DNA of 39,294 nt from positions 1 through 39,294 of the forward strand of contig JAEHCK010000029.1 of NCBI GenBank assembly GCA_020696345.1. The letters are read 5' to 3'. This DNA is from Thermoplasmata archaeon (GTDB lineage: Archaea; Thermoplasmatota; Penumbrarchaeia; JAEHCK01). Below, piece by piece: positions 9,115-16,919 of the stretch (within the stretch, counting starts at the first letter, position 1; the number at the start of each line of letters is the position of its first letter). The position numbers were made by a program, and so were the translations under genes. The notes below the pieces were generated by a model that was not told the origin of the DNA, made no database searches, and worked only from the letters and a program-made list of their open reading frames with translations.

Positions 9115-10275
9115 ATGTCAAAAATAGATGAGCTAATCGATGCGACTGGAGCATACGATTGTGTAGAATGTGGCAAATGTACAAGTGTGTGTCCTGCGGC
9201 AGAATTCAACCCCGAGTTTGCCCCTAGGTTGATCGTAGTTAAAGCCTTGGAAGGTGTAGAAGGTCTTGCCGGTGAAAAGGATATCTGGTCATGCCTTACT
9301 TGTGAGATGTGCAGCAGTGTGTGCCCTTATAAAGTAGATTATTCCAACTTCGTTCGTGGTCTGCGAAGTGAAGCGCTGGCACATGGTGCGGTGCCTGTGT
9401 GTTCGCAAGGCGGTCTGATCCAGACTATGGGCAGGATAATGACCGAACCCGATCTGAAACAGAACAGGTTAAATTGGCTCGAAAATGAGCCAGACCTTAA
9501 AGTTGCCCAGAAGGGTGATGTTTATTATTTCATGGGATGTTTACCGCATCTGGAAATAATTTTTGAGGAGAAGGGCACGAAATTATTAGATATTGCAAAA
9601 AGTGCGATCAAGATCTGTAATCATGCGGGTATCACGCCGGTGGTTAGTGAGACAGAGGTATGCTGTGGTCATGACCTTTTTTGGGTCGGCGATAACGAGA
9701 ACTTCAAGAAATTGGCAAAACAAAATATAGATAATATCAAGGCGTCAGGCGCCAAGCAGGTGATCTTCACCTGTGCCGAGGGATTTAGAACATTTGATGT
9801 GGATTATCAAGATATGTTCGGTGATCTGGATTTTGAGATATTACATATTTCGGAATTCATAATGGATCTACTCGATGAGGGTAAATTGACATTTAAAGAT
9901 GATGGTAATGTAAAGGTCACATATCATGACTCTTGTAGGCTGGGCCGCCATATGGGACTTTACGACACACCACGTGATATTCTGAAAAAAATACCCGGTG
10001 TAGAGGTGGTTGAGATGGAGCGTAATCGTGAGAAAGCTGCATGTTGTGGTGTTTCTGCGTTTGCCACGTGCGAGAGTTCGTCGAAGAAGATGCAGATCGA
10101 CCGTTTAATGGAGGCAAAAAATACAGGTGCAGACAAGATGCTGATGTTCTGTCCTAAGTGCCAGATTCATTTCAAATGCGCGACGTGGAAGGAGATGCCG
10201 GTGGAGCCAGAGACTGTGGACATACCCCTGGATGATGTGACAACCTTTGTAGCAGAACGGTTGAAAACAAGATGA
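9115..10275 (+). CDS. hdrD: HdrC-HdrB fusion (HdrD-like) Fe-S/CCG-domain reductase subunit
   Basis: The N-terminus is HdrC-like with two 4Fe-4S motifs (CVECGKCTSVCP, CLTCEMCSSVCP). Two CCG-type domains follow, as in HdrB/HdrD. The first has CCGHD but only one cysteine (FTCAEGF) where CxxC is expected. The second is complete, with SCRLG, CCGVS and CPKC. So one active-site-type noncubane cluster looks intact and the other degenerate. The true heterodisulfide or other substrate is unknown. ATG 9115 is preferred over 9094 because GAGGT lies 7 bases before it. It is the last plus-strand gene before the repeat array and presumably completes the complex with the two preceding genes. Confidence 0.82.
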   Translation: MSKIDELIDATGAYDCVECGKCTSVCPAAEFNPEFAPRLIVVKALEGVEGLAGEKDIWSCLTCEMCSSVCPYKVDYSNFVRGLRSEALAHGAVPVCSQGGLIQTMGRIMTEPDLKQNRLNWLENEPDLKVAQKGDVYYFMGCLPHLEIIFEEKGTKLLDIAKSAIKICNHAGITPVVSETEVCCGHDLFWVGDNENFKKLAKQNIDNIKASGAKQVIFTCAEGFRTFDVDYQDMFGDLDFEILHISEFIMDLLDEGKLTFKDDGNVKVTYHDSCRLGRHMGLYDTPRDILKKIPGVEVVEMERNREKAACCGVSAFATCESSSKKMQIDRLMEAKNTGADKMLMFCPKCQIHFKCATWKEMPVEPETVDIPLDDVTTFVAERLKTR

Positions 10276-10295
10276 TAATTTGATGGGTTGATGTT

Positions 10296-10643
10296 GAATG
10301 TTCTATCTAATGCTGAGATAGCAGGATGTTCTATATGTCGCTGGGATGGCAGGATGTTCTAAATGTCGAAGAGATTTCGGGATGTTCGATATATCGTTGA
10401 GATGACAGGATGTTCTAATTGTTGCTGGGATGTCAGGATGTTCTAATTGTCGCTGGGATGTCAGGATGCATAAATGAATTAACAATAACAAATCAGACAT
10501 CTTGAAAATTAATCATAAAATAGAACATCCTAACAATTAATCGAAATGTAGAACATCCCAACAATGAACCGAAATATAGAACATTCCATTAATTAATTGA
10601 AATATATAACATCCTAATAATGAATCGAAACGTACAACTTTCC
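10296..10643. repeat. 28-base-period repeats in two opposing arms between convergent genes
   Basis: The left arm has seven units whose GGATGTTCT-like core starts at 10296, 10324, 10352, 10380, 10408, 10436 and 10464, exactly 28 bases apart. The right arm has five units with the complementary core AGAACATCC at 10522, 10550, 10578, 10606 and 10634, also 28 apart. The two arms could pair into a long imperfect hairpin. The array fills the 370-base gap between the HdrD-like gene and the convergent mvhD. It is not a CRISPR array because the whole unit repeats and there are no unique spacers. It may act as a bidirectional terminator or a recombination site. Confidence 0.85.
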
Positions 10644-10644
10644 A
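10633..10644 (-). repeat. Left copy of 12-base inverted repeat flanking the reversed hdrA-mvhD block
   Basis: TACAACTTTCCA here is the exact reverse complement of TGGAAAGTTGTA at 13009-13020. The inner end is one base from the mvhD stop. Confidence 0.6.
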
Positions 10645-10645
10645 T

Positions 10646-11170
10646 CTAATTCTTATTTCTTGTCGGCGATGGGCCCATTGCATGGATATTCTTCACAAAA
10701 TCAGACATATAATCAGCAAATTTAGCGCCCTCAGCCGCACTTATCCAAACCGACCCCAAACGCTCTGCACCATAACCCAATAGATCCAACAACTTGCCTG
10801 TCATTTCCAGTCTTTTTTCCGCTTTCTCATTGCCGGAGATATAATGGCATTCGCCAAGTTTACAGCCCGAAACAATAATGCCGTCGGCACCGAACTCGAA
10901 TGCCCGCATTATAAAATCCGGTTCGATCCTACCTGAGCACATGAATCGTATAATACGTACGCATGATGGATATTGAAGATGGTTTATACCCGCCAGATCT
11001 GCTGATGTGTAACTGCACCAATTACAACTAAACGCAAGAACTATCGGTTCAAAATCTTGTTTTTTAGCAATAGGTTGAGAAGGCTCAACTGCATGATCTG
11101 GTTTAGGTGTAGGTTTAGGTACTGGGTTCGCACCGTCTTGTATATTGCATTCGTAAGGACAATGGCTCAT
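10646..11170 (-). CDS. mvhD: MvhD-type [2Fe-2S] subunit (in reversed block)
   Basis: This 174-residue protein has a Pro/Lys-rich N-terminus with two cysteines, then the MvhD domain: CNWCSYTSADLAG, MCSGR, GCKLGECHY, WISAAEG. GCKLGECHY replaces the usual GCHxGDCHY, though both cysteines are kept. The ATG overlaps the preceding hdrA stop by four bases (ATGA), so the pair is one transcription unit. It and its hdrA run opposite to all other hdr genes here. It ends against the 28-base repeat array. Confidence 0.9.
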   Translation of the reverse strand: MSHCPYECNIQDGANPVPKPTPKPDHAVEPSQPIAKKQDFEPIVLAFSCNWCSYTSADLAGINHLQYPSCVRIIRFMCSGRIEPDFIMRAFEFGADGIIVSGCKLGECHYISGNEKAEKRLEMTGKLLDLLGYGAERLGSVWISAAEGAKFADYMSDFVKNIHAMGPSPTRNKN

Positions 11171-12930
11171 ACCACCACACCCCTGATCGCAGCTTCAATG
11201 AGTGGAATGATCTGTTCACGTTTATAATGCTTTATGGTAATGGCTTTATTGCAGCATCCCGCAGAACATGCACCGCACCCCTGGCATTTTAACGGATCCA
11301 CCGATGATACTAATCTGCCATCTTCTGTTTCTTTTAACAAGGCAGCCTTGAACTCGCAGCCCTCCTCGCACTTACCACAACCAATACACTTCTTCTCATC
11401 AACGACTGCGATCTTTCCATCGATCTTGGTATTATGTTTTTGTAATAAAGTAATGGCATTATTGGCCGCCAGCTTGGCATCCTCTATTGAATATCTGATC
11501 CCTTTTGGTCCTTGAACACAGCCCGCGAGAAAGATGCCGCGGCGTTCCTCAGGCGTTAACATTGGGTTGAAATATTTAATGAACCCATCCACATCCAATG
11601 CAAGATGCAGCATTTCAGCCAATTTGGTACTTGCCTCACGTGCTTCCTGGCCCACCGATAATATAACCAGATCACTCTCAATTTCTATTGGGTTACCAAG
11701 ATCTAGATCCGTACTTTTCAATACTAATTTCTCACCATCCCTTAATACTTCAGCTACGCGACCGCGGATAAATTTGATCCCCATCTTTTTAGAATCTTCA
11801 TAGAACTCCTCAAAACCACGATATGGCCCACGAAGATCAATGTAATGAATATACACATTCATATCCGGATATCTTCTTTTTATCTCCATTGCCTGACCTA
11901 TGGCATAAGTACAGCATACCAGCGAGCAATGCGGGTTACCCTTCACCTCGTCGCGTGAACCAACGCATTGAATGAAATTTACGGTTTTTGGAACCTTACC
12001 ATCCGAAGGTCGCTGAAGAGCACCACTTTGTTTGCGTTGGTCGATGATCATACGTTCGAATTCGATCGAGGTGATCACATCGGGGTCATCATAATTATAT
12101 TCCGGGATCTTGCTCGGGTCAAAGATCTGTGAACCAGTAGCTAAAATTATTACACCGACATTCAGTTTTCGCTCACCCTCCCTGGTTTGAAGTGTTACAT
12201 CCCTGCTGCCAATGCCACCTTTTATATCAATTACCTCGGAATTCAATATTATCTCAAGGTTGGGGTTTCGCGTTACATCCTCAAGTTTGGGTGTTAATAC
12301 ACAGGTTTTACACGATTGTATACAGCAAATTCCACAGTTATGTGTGGGGAATGTCATGCTGAGTTCATATGCACGACCACCGAGTTTATCGGTCTTTTCG
12401 ATCAGATATGTCTTAAATCCTGCATTAGCTATATCCAAAGCCGCCTGAAGACCCGCAATTCCGCCACCGATCACCAGCGCCTCGGGGGTAATTTCCACAT
12501 CGATGTCTTCCAAAGGCTCGAGATTGATCGCACGAGCAATACTACTCGCCAAAATGATCTTTGCCTTTTTCGTGGCTTCGTCTTTATCATCGAGTATCCA
12601 TGCACATTGTTCACGAATATTTGCCTGTTCATAGAGATATTTATTGATCCCCGCATCTTCTACTGCCTTTCGGATTATGGTTTCATATGTTTTTGGTGTG
12701 CAGGCCGCTACCACGACATGGTCAAATTCACCTTTTTTACATTCCTCTAATAGAAATTCCTGGCCTGCGCGCGAACAAATGGCCTCATGCATTTTTATTA
12801 CGCTAATATGAGGGTCACTTTTAATAAATTCAAGTAATGAATCCATATCGATCTTATCGCTTATTTCACCCCTACATCCACAAACAAATACACCAACTTT
12901 TTTTGAGTCTGTAAATTTTTTATTCGTCAT
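11167..12930 (-). CDS. hdrA: Single HdrA with cysteine-rich loop (in reversed block)
   Basis: Domains in order are the N-terminal HdrA domain (CGCRG), FAD domain (GGGIAG), CVGSRD...CSLVCC motif, and a C-terminal ferredoxin (CIGCGKCEEGCE, CQGCGACSAGCC). There is no inserted ferredoxin. Instead, the loop where other HdrAs have DCSMCI carries C199-x2-CC-x3-C207-x2-C210, enough for an additional metal site. An upstream TTG at 12945 is in frame, but ATG 12930 with GGGGATC before it is the better start (587 residues). It shares this loop with the single HdrA at 28751. It pairs with the overlapping mvhD. Confidence 0.92.
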   Translation of the reverse strand: MTNKKFTDSKKVGVFVCGCRGEISDKIDMDSLLEFIKSDPHISVIKMHEAICSRAGQEFLLEECKKGEFDHVVVAACTPKTYETIIRKAVEDAGINKYLYEQANIREQCAWILDDKDEATKKAKIILASSIARAINLEPLEDIDVEITPEALVIGGGIAGLQAALDIANAGFKTYLIEKTDKLGGRAYELSMTFPTHNCGICCIQSCKTCVLTPKLEDVTRNPNLEIILNSEVIDIKGGIGSRDVTLQTREGERKLNVGVIILATGSQIFDPSKIPEYNYDDPDVITSIEFERMIIDQRKQSGALQRPSDGKVPKTVNFIQCVGSRDEVKGNPHCSLVCCTYAIGQAMEIKRRYPDMNVYIHYIDLRGPYRGFEEFYEDSKKMGIKFIRGRVAEVLRDGEKLVLKSTDLDLGNPIEIESDLVILSVGQEAREASTKLAEMLHLALDVDGFIKYFNPMLTPEERRGIFLAGCVQGPKGIRYSIEDAKLAANNAITLLQKHNTKIDGKIAVVDEKKCIGCGKCEEGCEFKAALLKETEDGRLVSSVDPLKCQGCGACSAGCCNKAITIKHYKREQIIPLIEAAIRGVVV

Positions 12931-13008
12931 AAAAAAGATCCCCAAACAATCAACATTTCAATTAATATTTGATCTCCAATAATAATTGACGATTTCTTCT
13001 AATAATGT

Positions 13009-13143
13009 GGAAAGTTGTATATTTAATTATCTTAGAAACGTACGAATTCCACTCAAATTGGGAATGTGATTGGTTGTTGAGAATTATGGGGATGTGATTA
13101 ATTGTTGAGGATTATGGGAATGGATAATATGATCTATTATTAC
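13009..13143 (+). repeat. Right 12-base inverted repeat copy and second 28-base-period array
   Basis: TGGAAAGTTGTA at 13009-13020 mirrors 10633-10644. Downstream, three units starting at 13060, 13088 and 13116 (GGGAATGTG / GGGGATGTG / GGGAATGG) repeat at exactly 28 bases and contain GATTAATTGTT, also seen in the opposing arm of the left array. Both arrays read outward from the hdrA-mvhD block. Confidence 0.65.
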
Positions 13144-13219
13144 TGGGCAGGGGAATGGGAATGACTATTCTTTCCCTATTCCCCACCAAGCACCAAATAA
13201 TCTCCGCCACTGTTCGGTA

Positions 13220-13960
13220 TCAAGAAAACATCTTTGTTAGATCAATGTATAGCCAATGATTCTTATCACAGTCCGGACAATATACTCCTATTACTGAAAC
13301 AGTATTGATATCACAAAATGGGTTCTGATAAAGAACTTTATTACAATCCGGACATCGTGGATAATATTCTACAGCTTTTTCCTTGCAGCTTTTACTTTGT
13401 GTCCTAAATACCTCACCGCCGCATTTTGGGCATTCGAGATCGTCATTGTACTCTCGAGTGTATATACAGCAGTTCGGACACCACTTATTTTTCTTTCTAA
13501 ATATCTTTTCAAGATCAATGTAAAACCATTCTTCTTTTTGACATTTTGGACAATAAAATGATGTTACGGCTACCGTATCGATATCAGTAAAGGGTGTATC
13601 GGTTAGTTGCATTCCACAATCACGGCATTGGGGATAGTACTGCAAATCCGGTTTACCTTCTGGCTCTTCTATACATTCTCCGGTTTTTGCTTCTGGTATT
13701 GCAAGTTCTTCATCCATTTTGGCAAATAGTTTGTTTATCGGGATAGCCAATTTTTCCGCAACATATTCCAAGGCATTCTCAGGTAGACAATGATATTCTG
13801 CTCGAATATCATATATGATCAATAATAAAGGATCTCTTTTTCCTTTATATTTATCAATTATTGTCTGAATTTTTTCTAGATCAATCTCTTTTGTTTCTTC
13901 TACTATTCCATATTCGTTTAAATTTACTACGCCTGTCATATTTATTCCGTTTGGACTCAT
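13220..13960 (-). CDS. NuoE-like helical domain fused to duplicated zinc-ribbon units
   Basis: Residues about 28-75 resemble the N-terminal helical part of NuoE/HoxE (IIDKYKGKRDPLLLIIYDI, then CLPENALEYVAEKL). The [2Fe-2S] thioredoxin-like half is replaced by cysteine-rich ribbons. Six CxxC pairs lie in two copies of a unit (YYPxCxDC ... FYCPKC ... FYIDL and YYPRCPDC ... VYCPDC ... LYIDL) around a central CPNCC/CPKCG ribbon. It may be a small metal-binding adaptor for a diaphorase-like partner. The function is unknown. ATG 13960 is chosen because GAGGTG lies 6 bases before it; an upstream in-frame TTG is less likely. Confidence 0.75.
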   Translation of the reverse strand: MSPNGINMTGVVNLNEYGIVEETKEIDLEKIQTIIDKYKGKRDPLLLIIYDIRAEYHCLPENALEYVAEKLAIPINKLFAKMDEELAIPEAKTGECIEEPEGKPDLQYYPQCRDCGMQLTDTPFTDIDTVAVTSFYCPKCQKEEWFYIDLEKIFRKKNKWCPNCCIYTREYNDDLECPKCGGEVFRTQSKSCKEKAVEYYPRCPDCNKVLYQNPFCDINTVSVIGVYCPDCDKNHWLYIDLTKMFS

Positions 13961-13990
13961 GTTTTGCACCTCAAACAAATAATGTCTCGT

Positions 13991-14013
13991 AACATATAAG
14001 TAACTTGGTTACT
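13991..14013 (-). promoter_or_regulatory. Promoter and candidate operator of the NuoE-like gene
   Basis: On the minus strand, CTTATATGTT (13991-14000) is a possible TATA box about 30 bases before the ATG. Overlapping its upstream edge is a perfect palindrome AGTAAC-TTG-GTTACT (13999-14013). A further GGTTACT half-site lies near 14029. The placement suggests a repressor or activator site. The neighbouring Lrp-type regulator is an obvious but unproven candidate. Confidence 0.4.
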
Positions 14014-14244
14014 GTTTTCCTTACCTATGGTTACTTTAATTTAGTGATAGTCTCAATCCGTAGCAAAAAGAACACTAATTAGATTACAATATCTATTATT
14101 AGAAAGAAAGATTACGCAGAATCTATTGTGTTCTTTATATCTATTTTTTCATTTGTCATAAATATTATAACGATATTTATAAATGCAACTTGTAGATAAG
14201 CCACCGGTCATTAATCTTCTCTTTATAAATAAATAAAAATAATC

Positions 14245-14303
14245 AATAGGTTTCTATTTCATTTCTTAATAATTTATAGATGTAAACCTATTTATTATAA
14301 AAC
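14245..14303 (+). promoter_or_regulatory. Inverted repeat and TATA-like box before the Lrp-type gene
   Basis: AATAGGTTT (14245-14253) and AAACCTATT (14284-14292) are perfect inverted 9-mers 30 bases apart. They directly precede a TATA-like TTATTATAAAA (14291-14301). The ATG is at 14380. This fits autoregulation by the Lrp-type protein, but only by position. Several other TTTATAAA motifs (near 14178 and 14222) are possible promoters in this 419-base divergent region. Confidence 0.35.
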
Positions 14304-14379
14304 GAACTGCCAAAAACATTTAATATGTCTATTACATATGTGGGATTTATGCATATTATTTGTAACAGGTGGACGAGAA

Positions 14380-14907
14380 ATGACCGAAGAAAACCCAAAA
14401 AGTAAAAAGCAATATTGGGATCTGTTAAGTCATCTTTTAGATGATCCCACGAGAAGTGCTAGGGACATTGGGAAAAAAATGAACAGTTACAGGCAGATGG
14501 TTTGGCGGAAAAAGAAGGAATTAGAGGATGATAATGTAATCTGGGGGTACACTGCGGTGATCGATGATAGCAAATTAAACCATATCATCTATATAATTCT
14601 AATGAAAACCAAACCAATGAGTAGAGGTTTGGCAGATCTATTGATCAGGAGAATTACCAAAGGTGAACCCAGTAAACAAAGTGTGAGACTAACAAATATA
14701 TGTTATGTAAATGGTGAATATGATTGGGTTATGAAACTTTCAGCCCCCGATCATGCCACTGCCAGAAGATATTATGACACAATTAGATTGTTGTACGATG
14801 AGTATCTTTTAGAAAAACCAGTGATGATAGATGTAAACTTCTGTTTAGTTTCAGAAGGTAAAACTAACCCGGAAATTGAGAAATTATATGAATTTATACC
14901 TGGATAG
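14380..14907 (+). CDS. Lrp/AsnC-family transcription regulator
   Basis: This 175-residue protein has an N-terminal winged helix-turn-helix (DDPTRSARDIGKKM, then YRQMVWRKKKELEDDNVI) and a C-terminal RAM-like ligand/oligomerisation domain (VNGEYDWVMKLSAPD). It resembles archaeal Lrp-type regulators, which bind DNA as dimers or octamers and often sense amino acids. ATG 14380 is chosen over 14338 because AGGTGG lies 6 bases before it. It is divergent from the NuoE-like gene, with a shared regulatory region containing inverted repeats. It may control the surrounding Hdr genes, but nothing in the sequence proves that. Confidence 0.8.
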   Translation: MTEENPKSKKQYWDLLSHLLDDPTRSARDIGKKMNSYRQMVWRKKKELEDDNVIWGYTAVIDDSKLNHIIYIILMKTKPMSRGLADLLIRRITKGEPSKQSVRLTNICYVNGEYDWVMKLSAPDHATARRYYDTIRLLYDEYLLEKPVMIDVNFCLVSEGKTNPEIEKLYEFIPG

Positions 14908-14910
14908 AAA

Positions 14911-14920
14911 TTTTTTTTTT
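14911..14920 (+). terminator. T-run terminator after the Lrp-type gene
   Basis: Ten consecutive T residues start three bases after the stop codon. Oligo-T tracts terminate transcription in archaea without needing a hairpin. Confidence 0.6.
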
Positions 14921-14952
14921 ATTATGATGTCTGTTGGAATCTCAAAGGAAAA

Positions 14953-15145
14953 GTAAAACTCGAACAATTTGTTAGCACAAATTATTCTTGAGCTAAGAAT
15001 TCTCATAATAAATAACATTGAGTAAAGAATTCTTACCCAGCTAAAAGTCAAACTCGAACAATTTGTTGGCACAAATTATTCTTGAGCTAAGAATTCTTAT
15101 AATAAATAACATTGAGGTAAGAATTCTTACCCAGCTAAAAGCTAA
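14953..15145. repeat. Two tandem copies of a ~94-base palindrome-rich repeat
   Basis: The copies are offset by 94 bases (CGAACAATTT at 14961 and 15055) and are nearly identical. Each contains a hairpin GAACAATTTGT-TxGC-ACAAATTATTC and paired AAGAATTCTTA-type palindromes. A diverged third copy lies at about 39029-39090. It fills most of the 345-base gap between the Lrp-type gene and the ATPase. It may be a non-autonomous mobile element. Confidence 0.7.
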
Positions 15146-15203
15146 AAGTAAAAAGTGATTAGAACTTTTAACTTTTAAGATTTTACTTTTTAGATTTGAC
15201 TTT

Positions 15204-15210
15204 AAAAAAA
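15204..15210 (-). terminator. Possible T-run terminator after the ATPase gene
   Basis: Seven A residues on the plus strand (T7 in the direction of the gene) lie about 45 bases past the ATPase stop. A short hairpin-forming stretch (AAAAGT...ACTTTT) follows. Confidence 0.35.
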
Positions 15211-15252
15211 TGCGTCAATTATCATATCGTTTTGCGAAGCATTTTTTTATAA

Positions 15253-16485
15253 TCACTCAAATTCCAGATCATAAAGGAGATATTCTACCAAAGGGTCATA
15301 GTCAGAATTCGATAGTCTAGCCGCGAGTTCTTTATATGAATGATCACCAATAACTTTCTTTATGACATTGTGCATTTTCCAAACTATCTTCCGTAAATCT
15401 TCAATTGTAAATCTCATGCCGTTTGCAAATGGAAAAGCACCGGAAATGTTTTCATTAAATGATTTTTTAAAATCAATTTTCAGTTTTTCCATACTAATTT
15501 CGCCAAAGATATCGTAAAGAATTCTAAGTTGTCTAAAACTAGCAAACTGGGTCCAGTTCGTAAATTTATAGGTTTCATATCGGTTATTTATTTGTTTGGT
15601 TAATAACGAAACACTTTTGCGTTCAATGAGGTATGGGAACGGACTAAGGTTTCCCTCATCGTTAATATAATAATGAAAATATGTTTCATCATCAAATTTA
15701 TCGTTCAAAGACCCATAAATACCAAAAGGCACATCAATCATTTTAAATTCATTTACGACATTCTCTGGAGCATTAAATATTTTTTTTTCAACTTTTTTTA
15801 TTGCATTAATTAATTCTTCTTCAAATTTATTTTTATTATTCTTAATGGTATTTGCGTATTCCCGTAGGTTATTAAAAAAAGTTAAAGTTCCTCTTTCATT
15901 CAGATTCAACACGTTATTTCTTGTAGTCGAAAAAACCTGGTTATCAAAATATTTTATTAAAAACCCTGCATCATCGGAGGTGTTTATACAATTACCGAAG
16001 ATTTCAAGAAATTTTCGTCTGTTTATTTCTTTGAATCGAAGAGATAATCCCGAGATCCCCTCGTCAGCTACAAATACTATTGTAGCATTTTTACTCCGTG
16101 CATAATTTTTAAAATTATTAAGGTTCTCAATGATCGCGTTTTCACTCACATCGCCGGTTCCGAGTTTAATGACCTGCATCGCTTTCAGCAAGTAATGTAG
16201 ATCATCAACTATTATCAATTCAGGTTTTTTCCGATACTTGATCGGAGAATATAAGACTACACCATCAAATATTCGTTCTTTATCCAGAACATACATTTCA
16301 ATTGGTATTTCTTTAGATAATAATCTCAATAGATGTGTTTTTCCTACTCCACGCTCACCAATAATTAATTTTGGTTCTTTATTCGAAAGTAATGGCGCCA
16401 TGAGATATTTAATAGGGATATCTTCAAAGCATTTTGTGATATCATCATCAAATTCTGCTCTGCCTAATTCATATTTAGCGCTCAT
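15253..16485 (-). CDS. AAA-type P-loop ATPase of unknown role
   Basis: This 410-residue protein has a Walker A motif GERGVGKT (43-50), Walker B IIVDD (91-95), and a sensor-like strand (TIVFVADEG, about 139). The C-terminal half is helical and possibly contains a winged helix. The layout recalls archaeal STAND/AAA ATPases, but I cannot place it in a named family. It is clearly more AT-rich in codon use than the hdr genes and is flanked by repeats on both sides, which suggests acquisition. It lies alone on the minus strand inside the Hdr supercluster. A TATA-like TTATTTATAAATT lies about 55 bases upstream of its ATG (16539-16550). Confidence 0.75.
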   Translation of the reverse strand: MSAKYELGRAEFDDDITKCFEDIPIKYLMAPLLSNKEPKLIIGERGVGKTHLLRLLSKEIPIEMYVLDKERIFDGVVLYSPIKYRKKPELIIVDDLHYLLKAMQVIKLGTGDVSENAIIENLNNFKNYARSKNATIVFVADEGISGLSLRFKEINRRKFLEIFGNCINTSDDAGFLIKYFDNQVFSTTRNNVLNLNERGTLTFFNNLREYANTIKNNKNKFEEELINAIKKVEKKIFNAPENVVNEFKMIDVPFGIYGSLNDKFDDETYFHYYINDEGNLSPFPYLIERKSVSLLTKQINNRYETYKFTNWTQFASFRQLRILYDIFGEISMEKLKIDFKKSFNENISGAFPFANGMRFTIEDLRKIVWKMHNVIKKVIGDHSYKELAARLSNSDYDPLVEYLLYDLEFE

Positions 16486-16538
16486 TAAATCGCAAATACA
16501 ATAGATTATTGGAGATATAAATTTTTTTAAACCCTGGA

Positions 16539-16550
16539 ATTTATAAATAA
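16539..16550 (-). promoter_or_regulatory. Putative TATA box of the ATPase gene
   Basis: TTTATAAAT on the minus strand is centred about 58 bases before the ATG at 16485. The call is motif and position only. Confidence 0.35.
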
Positions 16551-16555
16551 GAATA

Positions 16556-16673
16556 TTAGTTTAAAGAAGCAAATTTTTAACTTGTTTTTCGGTGATATTT
16601 ATTGGAGAACTTTGTGCAATAATTCAATAAATGATTGGAATTGTGTAATATTCAAAGTTTAGTTTCTTTAAAT
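16556..16673. repeat. Nested inverted-repeat element in the divergent intergenic region
   Basis: The outer arms are TTTAAAGAAGC (about 16559) and GTTTCTTTAAA (about 16662). The inner arms are AACTTTG...AATTCAAT (about 16611-16631) and ATTGGAATT...CAAAGTT (about 16635-16660) around a 5-base loop. It could be a miniature inverted-repeat element or a regulatory hairpin. The rest of the 434-base gap (16486-16919) shows no gene. Confidence 0.45.
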
Positions 16674-16919
16674 AATAATAAACTATAAATTAAATGATGT
16701 ATTTACTCAGCCTCGAAATTATTGTATAATTTCAAGGCGGAAAAATGGTTAAAAAACAATATATAAGGAGATCACAAGCAGACATCCTTATTTTGGGGGG
16801 ATTTTCTGATACCCATTATGGATCATCCCTTTTTACCCATGTATATTGATAGTATTGTCATCCAAATTTAGGCCAATGCAAGATATTGATAGTTATTTAA
16901 AATATAGGAGGAGTACCTG

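Noticed and set aside
10296..10643. CRISPR array
   Set aside because: The period is 28 bases and the entire unit repeats. There are no unique spacers of constant length, half the units are inverted, and there are no cas genes.
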